Shown here one piece after another: positions 1-12,257 of a DNA stretch of 64,000 nt (within the stretch, counting starts at the first letter, position 1; each line of letters starts with the position of its first letter). Position numbers and translations under genes: made by a program. Source of the DNA: Megascapheus bottae (Eukaryota > Chordata > Mammalia > Rodentia > Geomyidae). The DNA lies in NCBI GenBank assembly GCA_024803745.1, contig JANJXV010001836.1:1-64000 (forward strand), in the 5' to 3' direction. Under the pieces are notes generated by a model. The model was given only the letters and a program-made list of their open reading frames with translations, did no database searches and had not been told where the DNA came from.

Positions 1-260
1 CATAGCATGGAGGTTGTGAAGTCACAGAATGGAGGTGTGAAAAGTCAAAGAATGGAGGTGTGTGAACTCAGGATGGAGGTGTGTGAAGTCACAGAATGGA
101 GGTGTGTGTAGTCACAGAATGGAGGTGTGTGAAGTCACGAATGGAGGGGCGTGAAGTCAGAATGGAGGTGTGTGAAGTCACAGAATGGAGGTGTGTGAAC
201 TCAGAATGGAGGTGTGTGAAGTCAGACAATGGAGGTGTGTGAAGTCACAGAATGGAGGTG
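1..260 (+). repeat. Dispersed duplicate, first copy (pairs with 1,240-1,500)
   Basis: This segment opens with CATAGCATGGAGGTTGTG and contains CACGAATGGAGGGG at 136. Both rare variants recur in the same order at about 1,240 and 1,375, an offset of 1,239 bp. The copies differ by several substitutions and a small indel, so the duplication is old. The left end may be cut by the window edge. Confidence 0.7.
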
Positions 261-269
261 TGTGAAGTC

Positions 270-1230
270 AAAATGGTGGTGTGTGAAGTCACAAACATTG
301 TTGGGTGAAGTCACAGAATGGAGGTGTGTGAAGTCATAGAATGGAGGTGTGTGAAGTCACCGAATGGAGGTGTGTGAAGTCATAGAATGGAGGTTTGTGA
401 AGTCAGAGAATCGAGGTGGGTGAAGTCATAGAACGGAGGTGTGTGAAGTCAGAATGGAGGTGTGTGAAGTCACAAAATGGAGGTGTGTGAACTCAGAATG
501 GAGGTGTGTGAAGTCACAGAACCGAGGTTTGTGATGTCATAGAAGGGAGGTGTGTGAAGTCATAGAATGGATGGTTCTGAAGTTAAAAATATAGGTGTGT
601 GAAGTCACAGAATGGAGGTGTGTGAAGTCATAAAACGGAGGTGTGTGAAGTCACAGAATGGATGTGTTTGAAGTCATAGAATGGAGGTGTGTGATGTCAG
701 AGAATCTAGGTGTGTGAAGTCACAGAATGGAGGTGTGTGAAGTCACAGAATGGAGGTGTGTGAAGTCTTAGAATGGAAGTGTGTGAAGTCATAGAATGGA
801 GGTGTGTGAAGTCACAAAATGGAGGTGTGTGAACTCAGAATGGAGGTGTGTGAAGTCACAGAACCGAGGTTTGTGATGTCATAGAAGGAAGGTGTGTGAA
901 GTCATAGAATGGATGTTTGTCAAGTAAGAATGAAGGTGTGTGAAGTCATAGAATGGAGGTGTGAAGTCCAAATCGAGGTGTGTGAACTCATAGAATGGAG
1001 ATGTGTGAACTCATAGAATGGAGGTGTGTGAAGTCATGGAATGGAGGTGTGTGAAGTCCAAGAATGGAGGTGTGTGAACTCACACAATGGAGGTGTGTGA
1101 AGTCACAGAATGGAAGTGTGTGAAGTCCAAGAATGGAGGTATGTGAAGTCAAACAATGGAGGTGTCTGAAGTCACAGAATGGAGGTGTGTGAAGTCACAG
1201 AATGGAAGTGTGTGATGCCAAAATGGATGT
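270..1230 (+). repeat. Diverged ~3.8 kb HOR segment, copy 1
   Basis: The ordered landmarks are a GTGGGTGAAG or GTTGGGTGAAG unit, GAATCGAGG, GAACGG, GAACCGAGGTTTGTGATG, GAAGGGAGG, GATGGTTCTGAAG, CAGAGAATCTAGG, a second ACCGAGG at 863, CAAGTAAG at 921, GTCCAAAT, GGAGATG, CATGGAATGG and GTCCAAGAATGG. The same series returns at 4,110-5,000 with scattered differences. This is the left-most recognisable higher-order unit. Confidence 0.75.
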
Positions 1231-1239
1231 GTGTGAAGT

Positions 1240-1500
1240 CATAGCATGGAGGTTGTGAAGTCACACAATGGAGGTTTGTGAAGTCACAGAATGGAGGTGT
1301 GTGAACTCAGAATGGAGGTGTGTGAAGTCACAGAATGGAGGTGTGTGAAGTCACAGAATGGAGGTGTGTGAAGTCACGAATGGAGGGGTGTGAAGTCAGA
1401 ATGGAGGTATGTGAAGTCACAGAATGGAGGTGTGTGAACTCAGAATGGAGGTGTGTGAAGTCAGAGAATGGAGGTGTGTGAAGTCACAGAATGGAGGTGT
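1240..1500 (+). repeat. Dispersed duplicate, second copy (pairs with 1-260)
   Basis: Shares with the window start the otherwise rare CATAGCATGGAGGTTGTG and CACGAATGGAGGGG variants in the same order. The sequence between these two copies is a different series of units, so this is a 1.24 kb-spaced repeat inside the looser left array. Confidence 0.7.
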
Positions 1501-2077
1501 GTGAAGTCATAGAATGGAGCTGGGTGAAGTCTGAATGGAGGTGTGTGAAGTCATACAATGGATGTGTGTTAAGTCAGAATGGAGGTGTGTGAAGTCACAG
1601 AATGGATGTTTCTGAAGTAAGAATGGAGGTGTGTGAAGTCATAGATGGAGGTGTATGAAGTCAGAACGGAGGTGTTGAAATCATAGATTGGAGGTGTGTG
1701 AAGTCACAATGGAGGTGAGTGAAGTCATACAATAGATGTTTGTGAAGTCACAGAATGGAGGTGTGTCAACTCAGAATGGAGGTGTGTGAAGTCACAGAAT
1801 GGTGGATGTGATAAGTCATAGAATGGAGGTGTGCGAAGTCATGAAATGAAGGTGTGTGAAGACAGAATGGAAGTGTGTTAAGTCACAGAATGGAGGTGTG
1901 TGAACTCAGAATGGAGGCTGTGAAGTCACAGAATGGAGGTATGTGAATTCATGGAATGGAGGTATGTGAAATCTTAGAATGGAATTGTTTGAAATCATAT
2001 ATTGAAGGTGTGTGAAGTCATAGAAAGTAGATGTGTGAAGGCACAAAATGGAGGTGTGTGAAGTCAAAATGGAGGTG

Positions 2078-2089
2078 TGTGACGTCACA
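2078..2089. other. TGTGACGTCACA 12-bp palindrome
   Basis: Full 12-base palindrome formed by one A-to-C change in the unit; the CRE-type core TGACGTCA is at 2,080-2,087. It is isolated in the diverged left segment, followed by AAATGG. Confidence 0.55.
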
Positions 2090-2949
2090 AAATGGAGGTG
2101 TGTGAAGTCATAGAATGGAGGAGTGTGAAATCATAGAATGGACTTTTGTGAAGTCACAGAATGGAGGTGTGTGAAGTCACAGAAAGGAGGTTTGTGAAGT
2201 CATAGAATGGAGGTATGTGAAGTCAAATTGGAGGGGTGTGAAGTCGGAGAATGCAGGTGTGTGAAGTCATAGAATGGAGATATGTGAAGTCATAGAATGG
2301 AGGTGTGTGAAGTAACAGAATTGAGGTGTTTGAAGTCATATATTGGAGGTGTGTGAAATCAAAATGGATGTGTGAAGTCATAGAATGGAGGTGTGAAATC
2401 ATAGAATGGAGGTGTGTGAAGTCATAGAATGGAGGTTTGTGAAGTCACAGAATGGAGGTGTGTGAAGTCACAGAATGGAGGTGTGTGAACTCACAATGGA
2501 GGTGTGTGAAGTCACAGAATGGAGGTGTGTGAAGTCATAGAATGGAAGTGTGTGAAGTCATAGAATGGAGCATTGTGAAGTCAGAATGGAGGTGTGTGAA
2601 GTCACCGAATGGAGGAGTGTGAACTCAGAATGGAGATGTGTGAAATCACAGAATGGAGGTGTGTGAAGTCACAGAATGGAGGTGTGTGAAGTCATAGAAT
2701 GGAGGTGTGTGAAGTCAAAATGGTGGTGTGTGAACTCATAGAATGGAGGTGTGTGAAATCATGGAATGGAGGTTTGTGAAGTCATGGAATGGACGTGTGT
2801 GAGGTCAAAGAATGGAGGTGAGTGAAGTCAAACAATGGATGTGTGTGAAGTCACAGAATGGAGGTGTGTGAAGTCACAGAATGGAGGTGTGAGAAGTCAC
2901 AGAATGGAGGTGTGTGATCTCAGAATAGAGGTGTGTGAAGTCACAGAAT

Positions 2950-3600
2950 GGAGGTGTGTGAAGTCATAGAACGGAGGTGTGTGAAGTCACAGAATGGAGG
3001 TATGTGAAGTCATAGAATGGAGGTGTGTGAAGTCAGAGAATCTAGGTGTGTGAAGTCAAAGAATGGAGGTGTGTGAAGTCACAGAATGAAGGTGTGTGAA
3101 GTCATAGAATGGAAGTGTTTGAAGTCATGGAATGGAGGTGTGTGAAGTCAGAATGGAGGTGTGTGAAGTCACAGAATGGAGGTATGTGAAGTCAGAATGG
3201 AGGTGTGTGAAGTCACAGAATGGAGGTTTGTGATGTCATAGAAGGGAGGTGTGTGAAGTCATAGAATGGATGTTTCTGAAGTAAGAATGAAGGTGTGTGA
3301 AGTCATAGAATGGAGGTGTGTAAAGTCCAAATGGAGTTGTGTAAACTCATAGAATGGAGATGTGTGAACTCATAGAATGGAGATGTGTGAAGTCATGGAA
3401 TTGAGGTGTGTGAAGTCAGAGAATGGAGGTGTGTGAAGTCAAACAATGGAGGTGTGTGAAGTCACAGAATGGAGGTGTGTGAAGTCACATAATGGAAGTG
3501 TGTGAAGTCAAAATGGAGGTGTGTGAAGTCACAGAATGGAGGTGTGTGAAGTCACCGAATGTAGGTGTATGAAGTCACAGAATGGAGGTGTGTGAACTCA
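2950..3600 (+). repeat. Partial copy of the left HOR segment
   Basis: Contains GAACGG, CAGAGAATCTAGG, GGAGGTTTGTGATGTC, GAAGGGAGG, TTTCTGAAGTAAG at 3,275-3,287, GTCCAAAT, GGAGATG, CATGGAATTG, CAAACAATGG and CACATAATGGAAG in the order seen in the flanking copies. It lies between copies 1 and 2, so the landmark cassette recurs more often than the 3.8 kb period alone would give. Confidence 0.7.
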
Positions 3601-4109
3601 GAATGTAGGTGTGTGAAGTCACAGAATGGAGGTGTGTGAAGTCACAGAATGGAGGTGTGTGAAATCACAGAATGGAGGTGTGTGAAGTCATAGAACGGAG
3701 GTGTGTAAAGTCACAGAATGGAGGTCTGTGAAGTCATAGAACGGAGGTGTGTGAAGTCACAGAATGGAGGGGTGTGAAGTCATAGAATGGAGGTGTGTGA
3801 AGTCAGAGATTCGAGGTGTGTGAAGTCACGGAATGGAGCTGTGTGAAGTCACAGAATGGAGGTGTGTGAAGTCAGAATAGAGGTGTGCGAAGTCATAGAA
3901 TGGAAGAGTGTGATGTCAAAATGGAGGTGTGTGAACTGATAGAATAGAGATGTGTGAACTCATAGAATGGAGGTGTGTGATGTCATGGAATGGATGTGTG
4001 TGAAGTCCAAGAAAGGAGGTGTGTGAAGTCAGAGAATGGCAGTGTGTGAGGTCACAGAATGTAGGTGTGTGAAGTCACAGAATGGAGGTGCGTGAAGTCA
4101 CAGAATGGA

Positions 4110-5000
4110 AGTGTGTGAAGTCAAAATGGTGATGGGTGAAGTAACAAATGTAGGTGGGTGAAGTCACAGAATGGAGGTGTGTGAAGTCATAGAATGGAGG
4201 TGTGTGAAGTCACCGAATGAAGGTGTGTGAAGTCACAGAATGGAGGTTTGTGAAGTCAGAGAATCGAGGTGTGTGAATTCATAGAACGGAGGTGTGTGAA
4301 CTCAGAATGGAGGAGTGTGAAGTCACAGAACCGAGGTTTGTGATGTCATAGAAGGGAGGTGTGTGAAGTCATAGAATGGATGTTTCTGAAGTAAAAATGA
4401 AGGTGTGTGAAGTCACAGAATGGAGGTGTGTGAAGTCATAGAACGGAGGTGTGTGAAGTCACAGAATGGAGGAGTGTGAAGTCATAGAATGGAGGTGTGT
4501 GAAGTCAGAGAATCTAGGTGTGTGATGTCACAGAATGGAGGTGTGTGAATTCACAGAATGGAGGTGTGTGAAGTCACAGAATGGAAGTGTATGAAGTCAT
4601 AGAATGGAGGTGTGTGAAGTCAGAATGGAGGTGTGTGAAGTCACAGAATGGAGATGGGTGAACTCAGAATGGAGGTGTGTGAAGTCACAGAACCGAGGTT
4701 TGTGAGGTCATAGAAGGGAGGTGTGTGAAGTCATAGAATGGATGTTTCTGAAGTAAGAATGAAGGTGTGTGAAATCATAGAATGGAGGTGTGTGAAGTCG
4801 AAATGGAGGTGTGTGAACTCATTGAATGGAGATGTGTGAACTCATAGAATGGAGGTGTGTGAAGTCATGGAATGGAGGTTTGTGAAGTCCAAGAATGGAG
4901 ATGTGTGAAGTCAAACAATGGAGGTGTGTGAAGTCACAGAATGGAGGTGTGTGAAGTCACATAATGGAAGTGTGTGATGTCAAAATGGAGGTGTGTGAAG
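4110..5000 (+). repeat. Diverged ~3.8 kb HOR segment, copy 2
   Basis: Repeats the landmark order of 270-1,230, with ACCGAGG at 4,330 and 4,692 and TTTCTGAAGTAA at 4,385 and 4,747. Differences such as GTAAAAATG for GTAAGAATG and GGAGGAG for GGAGGTG show that it is an old copy. Confidence 0.75.
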
Positions 5001-6882
5001 TCACAGAATGGAGGTGTGTGAAGTCACCGAAGGTAGGTGTGTGAAGTCACAGAATGGAGGTGTGTGAACTCAGATTATAGGTGTGTGAAGTCACAGAATG
5101 GAGGAGTTTAGTCATAGAATGGAAGTGTGTGAAGTCATAGAATGGAGCTGTGTGAAATCAGAATGGAGGTGTGTGAAGTCCAAGAATGGAGTTGTGTGAA
5201 GTCCAAGATTGGAGGTATGTGAAGTCAAACAATGGAGGTGTGAAAGTCAGAGAATGGAGGTGTGTGAAGTCACAGAATGGAAGTGTGTCATGCCAAAATA
5301 TATGTGTGTGAAGTCATAGAATGGAGGTTGTGAAGTCACAGAATGGAGATGTGTGAATTCACAGAATGGAGGTGTGAGAACTCAGAATAGAGGTGTGTGA
5401 GGTCACAGAATGGAGGTTTGTTAAGTCATAGAATGGAGGTGTGTGAAGTCATAGAATGGAGGTTTGTGAAGTCAGAATGGAGGTGTGTGAAGTCACCGAA
5501 TGGAGGTGTGTGAACTCAGAATGGAGATGTGTGAAGTCACAGAATGGAGGTTTGTGAAGTCATAGAATGGAGGTGTGTGAAGTCATAGAATGGAGGTGTG
5601 TGAAGTCAAAATGGTGGTGTGTGAACTCATAGAATGGAGGTGTGTGAACTCATAGAATGAAGGTATGTGAAGTCATGGAATGGAGGTGTGTGAAGTCAAA
5701 GAATAGAGGTGTGTGAAGTCAAACAATGGAGGTGTGTGAAGTCACAGAATGGAGGTGTGTGAAGTCACAGAAGGGAAGTGTGTGAAGTCAAAATGGAGCT
5801 GTGTGAAGTCATCGAATGGAGTTGTGTGAAGTCACGGAGTGGAGGTGTGTGAAGTCGCAGAATGGAGGTGTGTGGAGTCAGAATGGAGGTGTGCGAAGTC
5901 ATAGAATGGAGGTTTGTGAAGTCATAGAACGGAAGTGTGTGAAGTCACAGAATGGAGGTGTGTGAAGTCACAGAATGGAGGTGTGTGAACTCAGAATGGA
6001 GGTGTGTGAAGTCACAGAATGGAGGTGTGTGAAGTCATAGAACGCAGGTGTGTGAAGACACAGAATGGAGGTGTGTGAAGTCCTAGAATGGAGGTGCGTG
6101 AAGTCAGAGAATCTAGGTGTGTGAAGTCACAGAATGGAGGTGTGTGAAGTCACAGAATGGAGGTGTGTGAAGTCATAGAATGGAAGTGTGTGAAGTCATA
6201 GAATGGAGGTGTGTAAAGTCAGATTGGAGGTGTGTGAAGTCACAGAATAGAGGTGTGTGAACTCAGAATGGAGGTGTGTGAAGTCACAGAACCGAGGTTT
6301 GTGATGTCATAGATGGGAGGTGTGTGAAGTCATACAATGGATGTTTCTGAAGTAAGAATGAAGGTGTGTGAATTCATAGAATGGAGGTGTGTGAAGTCCA
6401 AATGGAGGTGTGTGAACTCGTACAATGGAGATGTGTGAACTCATAGAATGGAGGTGTGTGAAGTCCTGGAATGGAGGTGTGTGAAGTCCAAGAATAGAGG
6501 TGTGTGAAGTAAACAATGGAGGTGTGTGAAGTCACATAATGGAGGTGTGTGAAGTCACATAATGGAAATGTGTGATGTCAAAATGGAGGTGTGTGAAGTC
6601 AACGAATGTAGGTGTGTGAAGTCACAGAATGGAGGTGTGTGAACTCAGAATGTAGGTGTGTGAAGTCACAGAATGGAGGTGTGAAGTCATAGAATGGAAG
6701 TGTGTGAAGTCATAGAATGGAGCTTTGTGAAATCAGAATGGAGGTGTGTGAAGTCACCGAATGGAGGTGTGTGAAGTCATAGAATGGAAGTGTGTGATGC
6801 CAAAATGGATGTGTGTGAAGTCATAGAATGGAGGTGTGTGAAGTCACAGAATGGAGGTGTGTGAATTCACAGAATGTAGGTG

Positions 6883-6894
6883 TGTGACGTCACA
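6883..6894. other. TGTGACGTCACA 12-bp palindrome
   Basis: Core TGACGTCA at 6,885-6,892, in a shortened unit followed by ATGTTAG. Block X carries the same site at 12,248. Confidence 0.55.
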
Positions 6895-8682
6895 ATGTTA
6901 GTGTGTGAAGTCATAGAATGGAGGTGTGTGAAGTCAAAGAATGGTGGTGTGTTAAGTCATACAATGGAGGTGTGTGAATTCAGAATGGAGGTGTGTGAAG
7001 TCACAGAATGGATGTGTGTGAAGTCATAGAATGGAAGTGTGTGAAGTCAAAGAATGGAGGTTTGTGAATTCAGAATGGAGGTGTGTGAAGTCACCGAATG
7101 GAGGTGTGTGAACTCAGAATGGAGATGTGTGAAGTCACAGAATGGAGGTTTGTGAAGTCATAGAATGGAGGTGTGTGAAGTCAAAATGGTGGTGTGTGAA
7201 CTCATAGAATGGAAGTGTGTGAACTCCTAGAATGGAGGTATGTGAAGTCATGGAAGGAAGGTGTGTGAAGTCAAAGAATATAGGTGTGTGAAGGCAAACA
7301 ATGGAGGTGTGTGAAATCACAGAATGGAGGTGCGTGAAGTCACAGAAGGGAAGTGTGTGAAGTCAAATTGGAGGTGTGTGAAGTCATCGAATGGAGTTGT
7401 GTGAAGTCACGGAATGGAGCTGTGTGAAGTCACAGAATGGAGGTGTGTGAAGTCAGAATGGAGGTGTGCGAAGTCATAGAATGTAGGTGTGTGAAGTCAG
7501 AGAATGGAAGTGTGGGAAGTCAAAATGGAGGTGTGTGAAGTCACAGAATGGAGGTGTGTGAAGTCAAAATGGAGGTGTGTGAAATCAAAAATGTAGGTGG
7601 GTGAAGTCATAGAATGGAGGTGTGTGAAGTCATACAATGGAGGTGTATGAAGTCACAGAATCGAGGTGTGTGAAGTCATAGAACGGAGGTGTGTGAAGTC
7701 ACATAATGGAGGTGTGTGAACTCAGAATGGAGGTGTGTGAAGTCACAGAATGGAGGTGTGTGAAGTCATAGAACGGAGGTGGGAGAAGCCACAGAATGGA
7801 GGTGTGAGAAGTCATAGAATGGAAGTGTGTGAAGTCAGAGAATCTAGGTGTGTGAAGTCACAGAATGGAGGTGTGTGAAGTCACAGAAAGGAGGTGTGTG
7901 AAGTCATAGAATGGAAGTGTGTGAAGTCATAGAATGGAGGTGTGTGAAGTCAGAATGGAGGTGTGTGAAGTCACAGAAGTGAGGTGTGTGAACACAGAAT
8001 GGAGGTGTGTGAAGTCACAGAACCGAGGTTTGTGATGTCATAGAAGGGAGGTGTGTGAAGTCATACAATGGATGTTTCTGAAGTAAGAATGAAGGTGTGT
8101 GAAGTCATAGAATGGAGGTGTGTGAATCCAAATGGAGGTGTGTGAACTCATAGAATGGAGATGTGTGAACTCATAGAATGGAGGTGTGTGAAGTCATGGA
8201 ATGGAGGTGTGTGAAGTCCAAGAATGGAGGTGTGTGAAGTAAACAATGGAGGTGTGTGAAGTCACAGAATGGAGGTGTGTGAAGTCACATAATGGAAGTG
8301 TGTGATGTCAAAATGGAGGTGTGTGAGGTCACCGAATGTAGGTGTGTGAAGTCACAGAATGGAGGTGTGTGAACTCAGAATGTAAGTGTGTGAAGTCACA
8401 GAATGGAGGTGTGTGAAGTCATAGAATGGAAGTGTGTGAAGTCATAGAATGGAGCTTTGTGAAATCAGAATGGAGGTTTGGGAAGTCACGAATGGAGGTG
8501 TGTGAAGTCCAAGAATGGAGGTATGTGAAGTCAAACAATGGAGGTGTGTGAAGTCAGAGAATGGATGGGTGTGAAGTCACAGAATGGAAGTGTGTGATGT
8601 CAAAATGGATGTGTGTGAAGTCATAGAATGGAGGTGTGTGAAGTCACAGAATGGAGCTGTGTGAATTCACAGAATGCAGGTG

Positions 8683-8694
8683 TGTGACGTCACA
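8683..8694. other. TGTGACGTCACA 12-bp palindrome
   Basis: Core TGACGTCA at 8,685-8,692, followed by ATGGTAG. Homologous sites are at 14,137 and 23,878. Confidence 0.55.
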
Positions 8695-9371
8695 ATGGTA
8701 GTGTGTGAAGTCATACAATGGAGGTGTGTGAAGTCAGAATGTAGGTGTGTGAAGTCACAGAATGGATGTTTCTGATGTAAGAATGGAGGTGTGTGAAGTC
8801 ATAGAAGGAGGTGTGTGAAATGATAGAATGGAGTTTTGTGAAGTCACAAAATGGAGCTGTGTGAAGTCAGAATGGAGGTGTGTGAAGTCACAGAATGGAG
8901 GTTTGTGAAGTCATAGAATGGAGGTATGTGAAGTCATAGAATGGAGGTGTGTGAAGTCAAAATGGTGGTGTGTGAACTCATAGAATGGAGGTGTGTGAAC
9001 TCATAGAATGGAGGTATGTGAAGTCATGGAATGGAGGTGTGTGAAGTCAAAGAATAGAGGTGTGTGAAGTCAAGCAATGGAGGTGTGTGAAGTCACAGAA
9101 TGGAGGTGTGTGAAGTCACAGAAGGGAAGTGTGTGAAGTCAAAATGGAGGTGTGTGAAGTCATCGAATGGAGTTGTGTGAAGTCACGGAATGGAGGTGTG
9201 TGAAGTCACAGAATGGAGATGTGTGAAGTCAGAATGGAGGTGTGCGAAGTCATGCAATGGAGGTGTGTGAAGTCAGAGAATGGAAGTGTGTGAAGTCAAA
9301 ATGGAGGGGTGTGAAGTCACAGAATGGTGGTGTGTGAAGTCACAGAATGGAGGAGTGTGAAGTCATAGAAT

Positions 9372-9509
9372 GGAGGTTTCTGAAGTCAGAGAATCGAGGT
9401 GTGTGAAGTCATAGAACGGAGGTGTGTGAAGTCATAGAATGGAGGTTTCTGAAGTCAGAGAATCGAGGTGTGTGAAGTCATAGAACGGAGGTGTGTGAAG
9501 TCAGAATGG
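9372..9509 (+). repeat. Local 69-bp (three-unit) tandem duplication
   Basis: A three-unit series running from GGAGGTTTCTGAAG through GAATCGAGG and GAACGG occurs at 9,372 and again 69 bp later at 9,441. Both copies carry the rare GGTTTCTG change, so that substitution came before the duplication. The homologous place near 14,840 has a single copy with GGTTTGTG. Confidence 0.85.
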
Positions 9510-9649
9510 AGGTGTGTGAAGTCACAGAATGCAGGTGTGTGAACTCAGAATGGAGGTGTGTGAAGTCACAGAATGGGGGTTTGTTATGTCATAGAAGGGA
9601 GGTGTGTGAAGTCATAGAATGGATGTTTCTGAAGTAAGAATGAAGGTGT

Positions 9650-11640
9650 GTGAAGTCACAGAATGGAGGTGTGTGAAGTCACAGAATGGAGGTGTGTGAA
9701 CTCAAAATGGTGGTGTGTGAAGTCACAAATGTAGGTGGGTGAAGTCACAGAATGGAGGTGTGTGAAGTCATAGAATGGAAGTGTGTGAAGTCATAGAATG
9801 GAGGTGTGTGAAGTCAGAATGGAGGTGAGTGAAGTCAGAGAATGGAGGTGTGTGAACTCAGAATGGAGGTGTGTGAAGTCACAGAACCGAGGTTTGTGAT
9901 GACATAGAAGGGAGGTGTGTGAAGTCATAGAATGGATGTTTCTGAAGTAAGAATGAAGGTGTGTGAAGTCATAGAATGGAGGTGTGCGAAGTCCAAATGG
10001 AGGTTTGTGAACTCTTAGAATGGAGATGTGTGAACTCATAGAATGGAGGTGTGTGAAGTCATGGAATGGAGGTGTGTGAAGTCCAATAATGGAGTTGTGT
10101 GAAGTCAAACAATGGAGGTGTGTGAAGTCACAGAATGGAGGTGTGTGAAGTCACATAATGGAAGTGTGTGATGTCACAATGGAGGTGTGTGAAGTCACAG
10201 AATGGTTGTGTTTGAAGTCACCTAATGTAGGTGTGTGAAGTCACAGAATGAAGGTGTGTGAACTCAGAATATAGTTGTGTGAAGTCACCGAATGTAGGTG
10301 TGTGAAGTCACAGAATGGAGGTTTGTGAAGTCATAGAATGCAGGTGTGTGAAGTCACAGAACCGAGGTTTGTGATGCCATAGAAGTGAGGTGTGTGAAGT
10401 CATAGATTGGATGTTTCTGAAGTAAGAATGAAGGTGTGTGAAGTCATAGAATGGAGGTGTGTGAAGTCCAAATGGAGGTGTGTGAACTCTTAGAATGGAG
10501 ATGTGTGAACTCATAGATTGGAGGTGTGTGAAGTCATGGAATGGAGGTGTGTGAAGTCCAAGAATGGAGTTGTGTGAAGTCAAACAATGGAGGTGTGTGA
10601 AGTCACAGAATGGAGGTGTGTGAAGTCACATAATGGAAGTGTGTGATGTCACAATGGAGGTGTGTGAAGTCACAGAATGGATGTGTGTGAAGTCACCGAA
10701 TGTAGGTGTGTGAAGTCACAGAATGGAGGTGTGTGAAGTCACAGAATGTAGTTGTGTGAAGTCACCGAATGGAGGTGTGTGAACTCAGAATGTAGGTGTG
10801 TGAAGTCACAGAATGGAGGTTTGTGAAGTCATAGAATGGAGGTGTGTGAACTCATAGAATGGAGGTATGTGAAGTCATGGAATGGAGGTGTGTGAAGTCA
10901 AAGAATAGAGGTGTGTGAAGTCAAACAATGGAGGTGTGTGAAGTCACAGAATGGAGGTGTGTGAAGTCACAGAAGGGAAGTGTGTGAAGTCAAAATGGAG
11001 GTGTGTGAAGTCATCGACTGGAGTTGTGTGAAGTCACGGAATGGAGGTGTGTGAAGTCACAGCATGGAGATGTGTGAAGTCAGAATGGAGGTGTGCGAAG
11101 TCATGGAATGGAGGTGTGTGAAGTCAGAGAATGGAAGTGTGAGAAGTCAAAATGGAGGTGTGTGAAGTCACAGAATGGAGTTGTGTGAAGTCACAGAATG
11201 GAGGTGTGTGAAGTCATAGAATGGAGGTTTGTGAAGTCAGAGAATCGAGGTGTGTGAAGTCATAAAACGGAGGTTTGTGAAGTCACAGAATGGAGGTGTG
11301 TGAAGTCACAGAATGGAGGTGTGTGAACTCAGAATGGAGGTGTCTGAAGTCACAGAATGGAGGTTTGTGATGTCATAGAACGGAGGTGTGTGAAGTCACA
11401 GAATGGAGGTATGTGAAGTCATAGAATGGAGGTGTGTGAAGTGAGAGAATCTAGGTGTTTGAAGTCACAGAATGGAGGTGTGTGAAGTCACAGAATGGAG
11501 GTGTGTGAAGTCATAGAATGGAAGTGTGTGAAGTCATAGAATGTAGGTGTGTGAAGTCAGAATGGAGGTGTGCGAAGTCACAGAATGCAGGTGTGTGAAC
11601 TCAGAATGGAGGTGTGTGAAGTCACAGAATGGGGGTTTGT
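9650..11640 (+). repeat. Block Z, left copy (pairs with 16,600-18,600)
   Basis: From about 9,650 the sequence stops following the 5.4 kb pairing and matches the sequence 6.92-6.96 kb to the right. TTTCTGAAGTAAG landmarks at 9,941 and 10,416 pair with 16,881 and 17,377, and GGGGGTTTGTTATG at 11,631 pairs with 18,589. It therefore joins directly to block X, and the ~1.5 kb that separates X and Z on the right (15,050-16,600) is missing here. Confidence 0.75.
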
Positions 11641-12245
11641 TATGTCATAGATGGGAGGTGTGTGAAGTCATACAATGGATGTTTCTGAAGTAAGAATGAA
11701 GGTGTGTGAAGTCATAGAATGGAGGTGTGTGAAGTCCAAATGGAGGTGTGTGAACTCGTAGAATGGAGATGTGTGAACTCATAGAATGGAGGTGTGTGAA
11801 GTCCTGGAATGGAGGTGTGTGAAGTCCAAGAATGGAGGTGTGTGAAGTAAACAATGGAGGTGTGTGAAGTCACATAATGGAGGTGTGTGAAGTCACATAA
11901 TGGAAATGTGTGATGTCAAAATGGAGGTGTGTGAAGTCAACGAATGTAGGTGTGTGAAGTCACAGAATGCAGGTGTGAAGTCATAGAATGGAAGTGTGTG
12001 AAGTCATAGAATGGAGCTTTGTGAAATCAGAATGGAGGTGTGTGAAGTCACCGAATGGAGGTGTGTGAAGTCCAAGAATGGAGGTATGTGAAGTCAAACA
12101 ATGGAGGTGTGTGAAGTCATAGAATGGAGGTGTGTGAAGTCATAGAATGGAAGTGTGTGATGCCAAAATGGATGTGTGTGAAGTCATGGAATGGAGGTGT
12201 GTGAAGTCACAGAATTGAGGTTTGTGAACTCACAGAATGTAGGTG

Positions 12246-12257
12246 TGTGACGTCACA
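12246..12257. other. TGTGACGTCACA 12-bp palindrome
   Basis: Core TGACGTCA at 12,248-12,255. It is the block X partner of the 6,885 site and keeps the same ATGTTAG flank. Confidence 0.55.

Larger units (their letters stand above)
1..6300 (+). repeat. Diverged left segment of the array
   Basis: Units here carry many private substitutions and small indels, for example CATAGCATGG, GGTTGTGAAG, CAAACATTGTTGGG near 290, and truncated units such as GGAGGTGTGAAGTC near 955 and 2,390. Higher-order periodicity is loose but real: the motif ACCGAGG occurs at 521 and 863, then again at 4,330 and 4,692, giving offsets of 3,809 and 3,829 bp. No stretch looks like unique sequence or a gene. Higher divergence than in the rest of the window is what is expected toward the edge of a satellite array, or in an older layer (inference). 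Confidence 0.85.
6300..9640 (+). repeat. Block X, left copy (pairs with 11,640-15,050)
   Basis: Landmarks recur about 5.3-5.5 kb to the right: AGATGGG at 6,311 and 11,649 (offset 5,338), AACACAGAAT at 7,991 and 13,441 (offset 5,450), and GGGGGTTTGTTATG at 9,575 and 14,979 (offset 5,404). The changing offset reflects gains and losses of whole units. It contains two CRE-type palindromes (6,885 and 8,685) and a private 69-bp tandem duplication near 9,372. Confidence 0.8.
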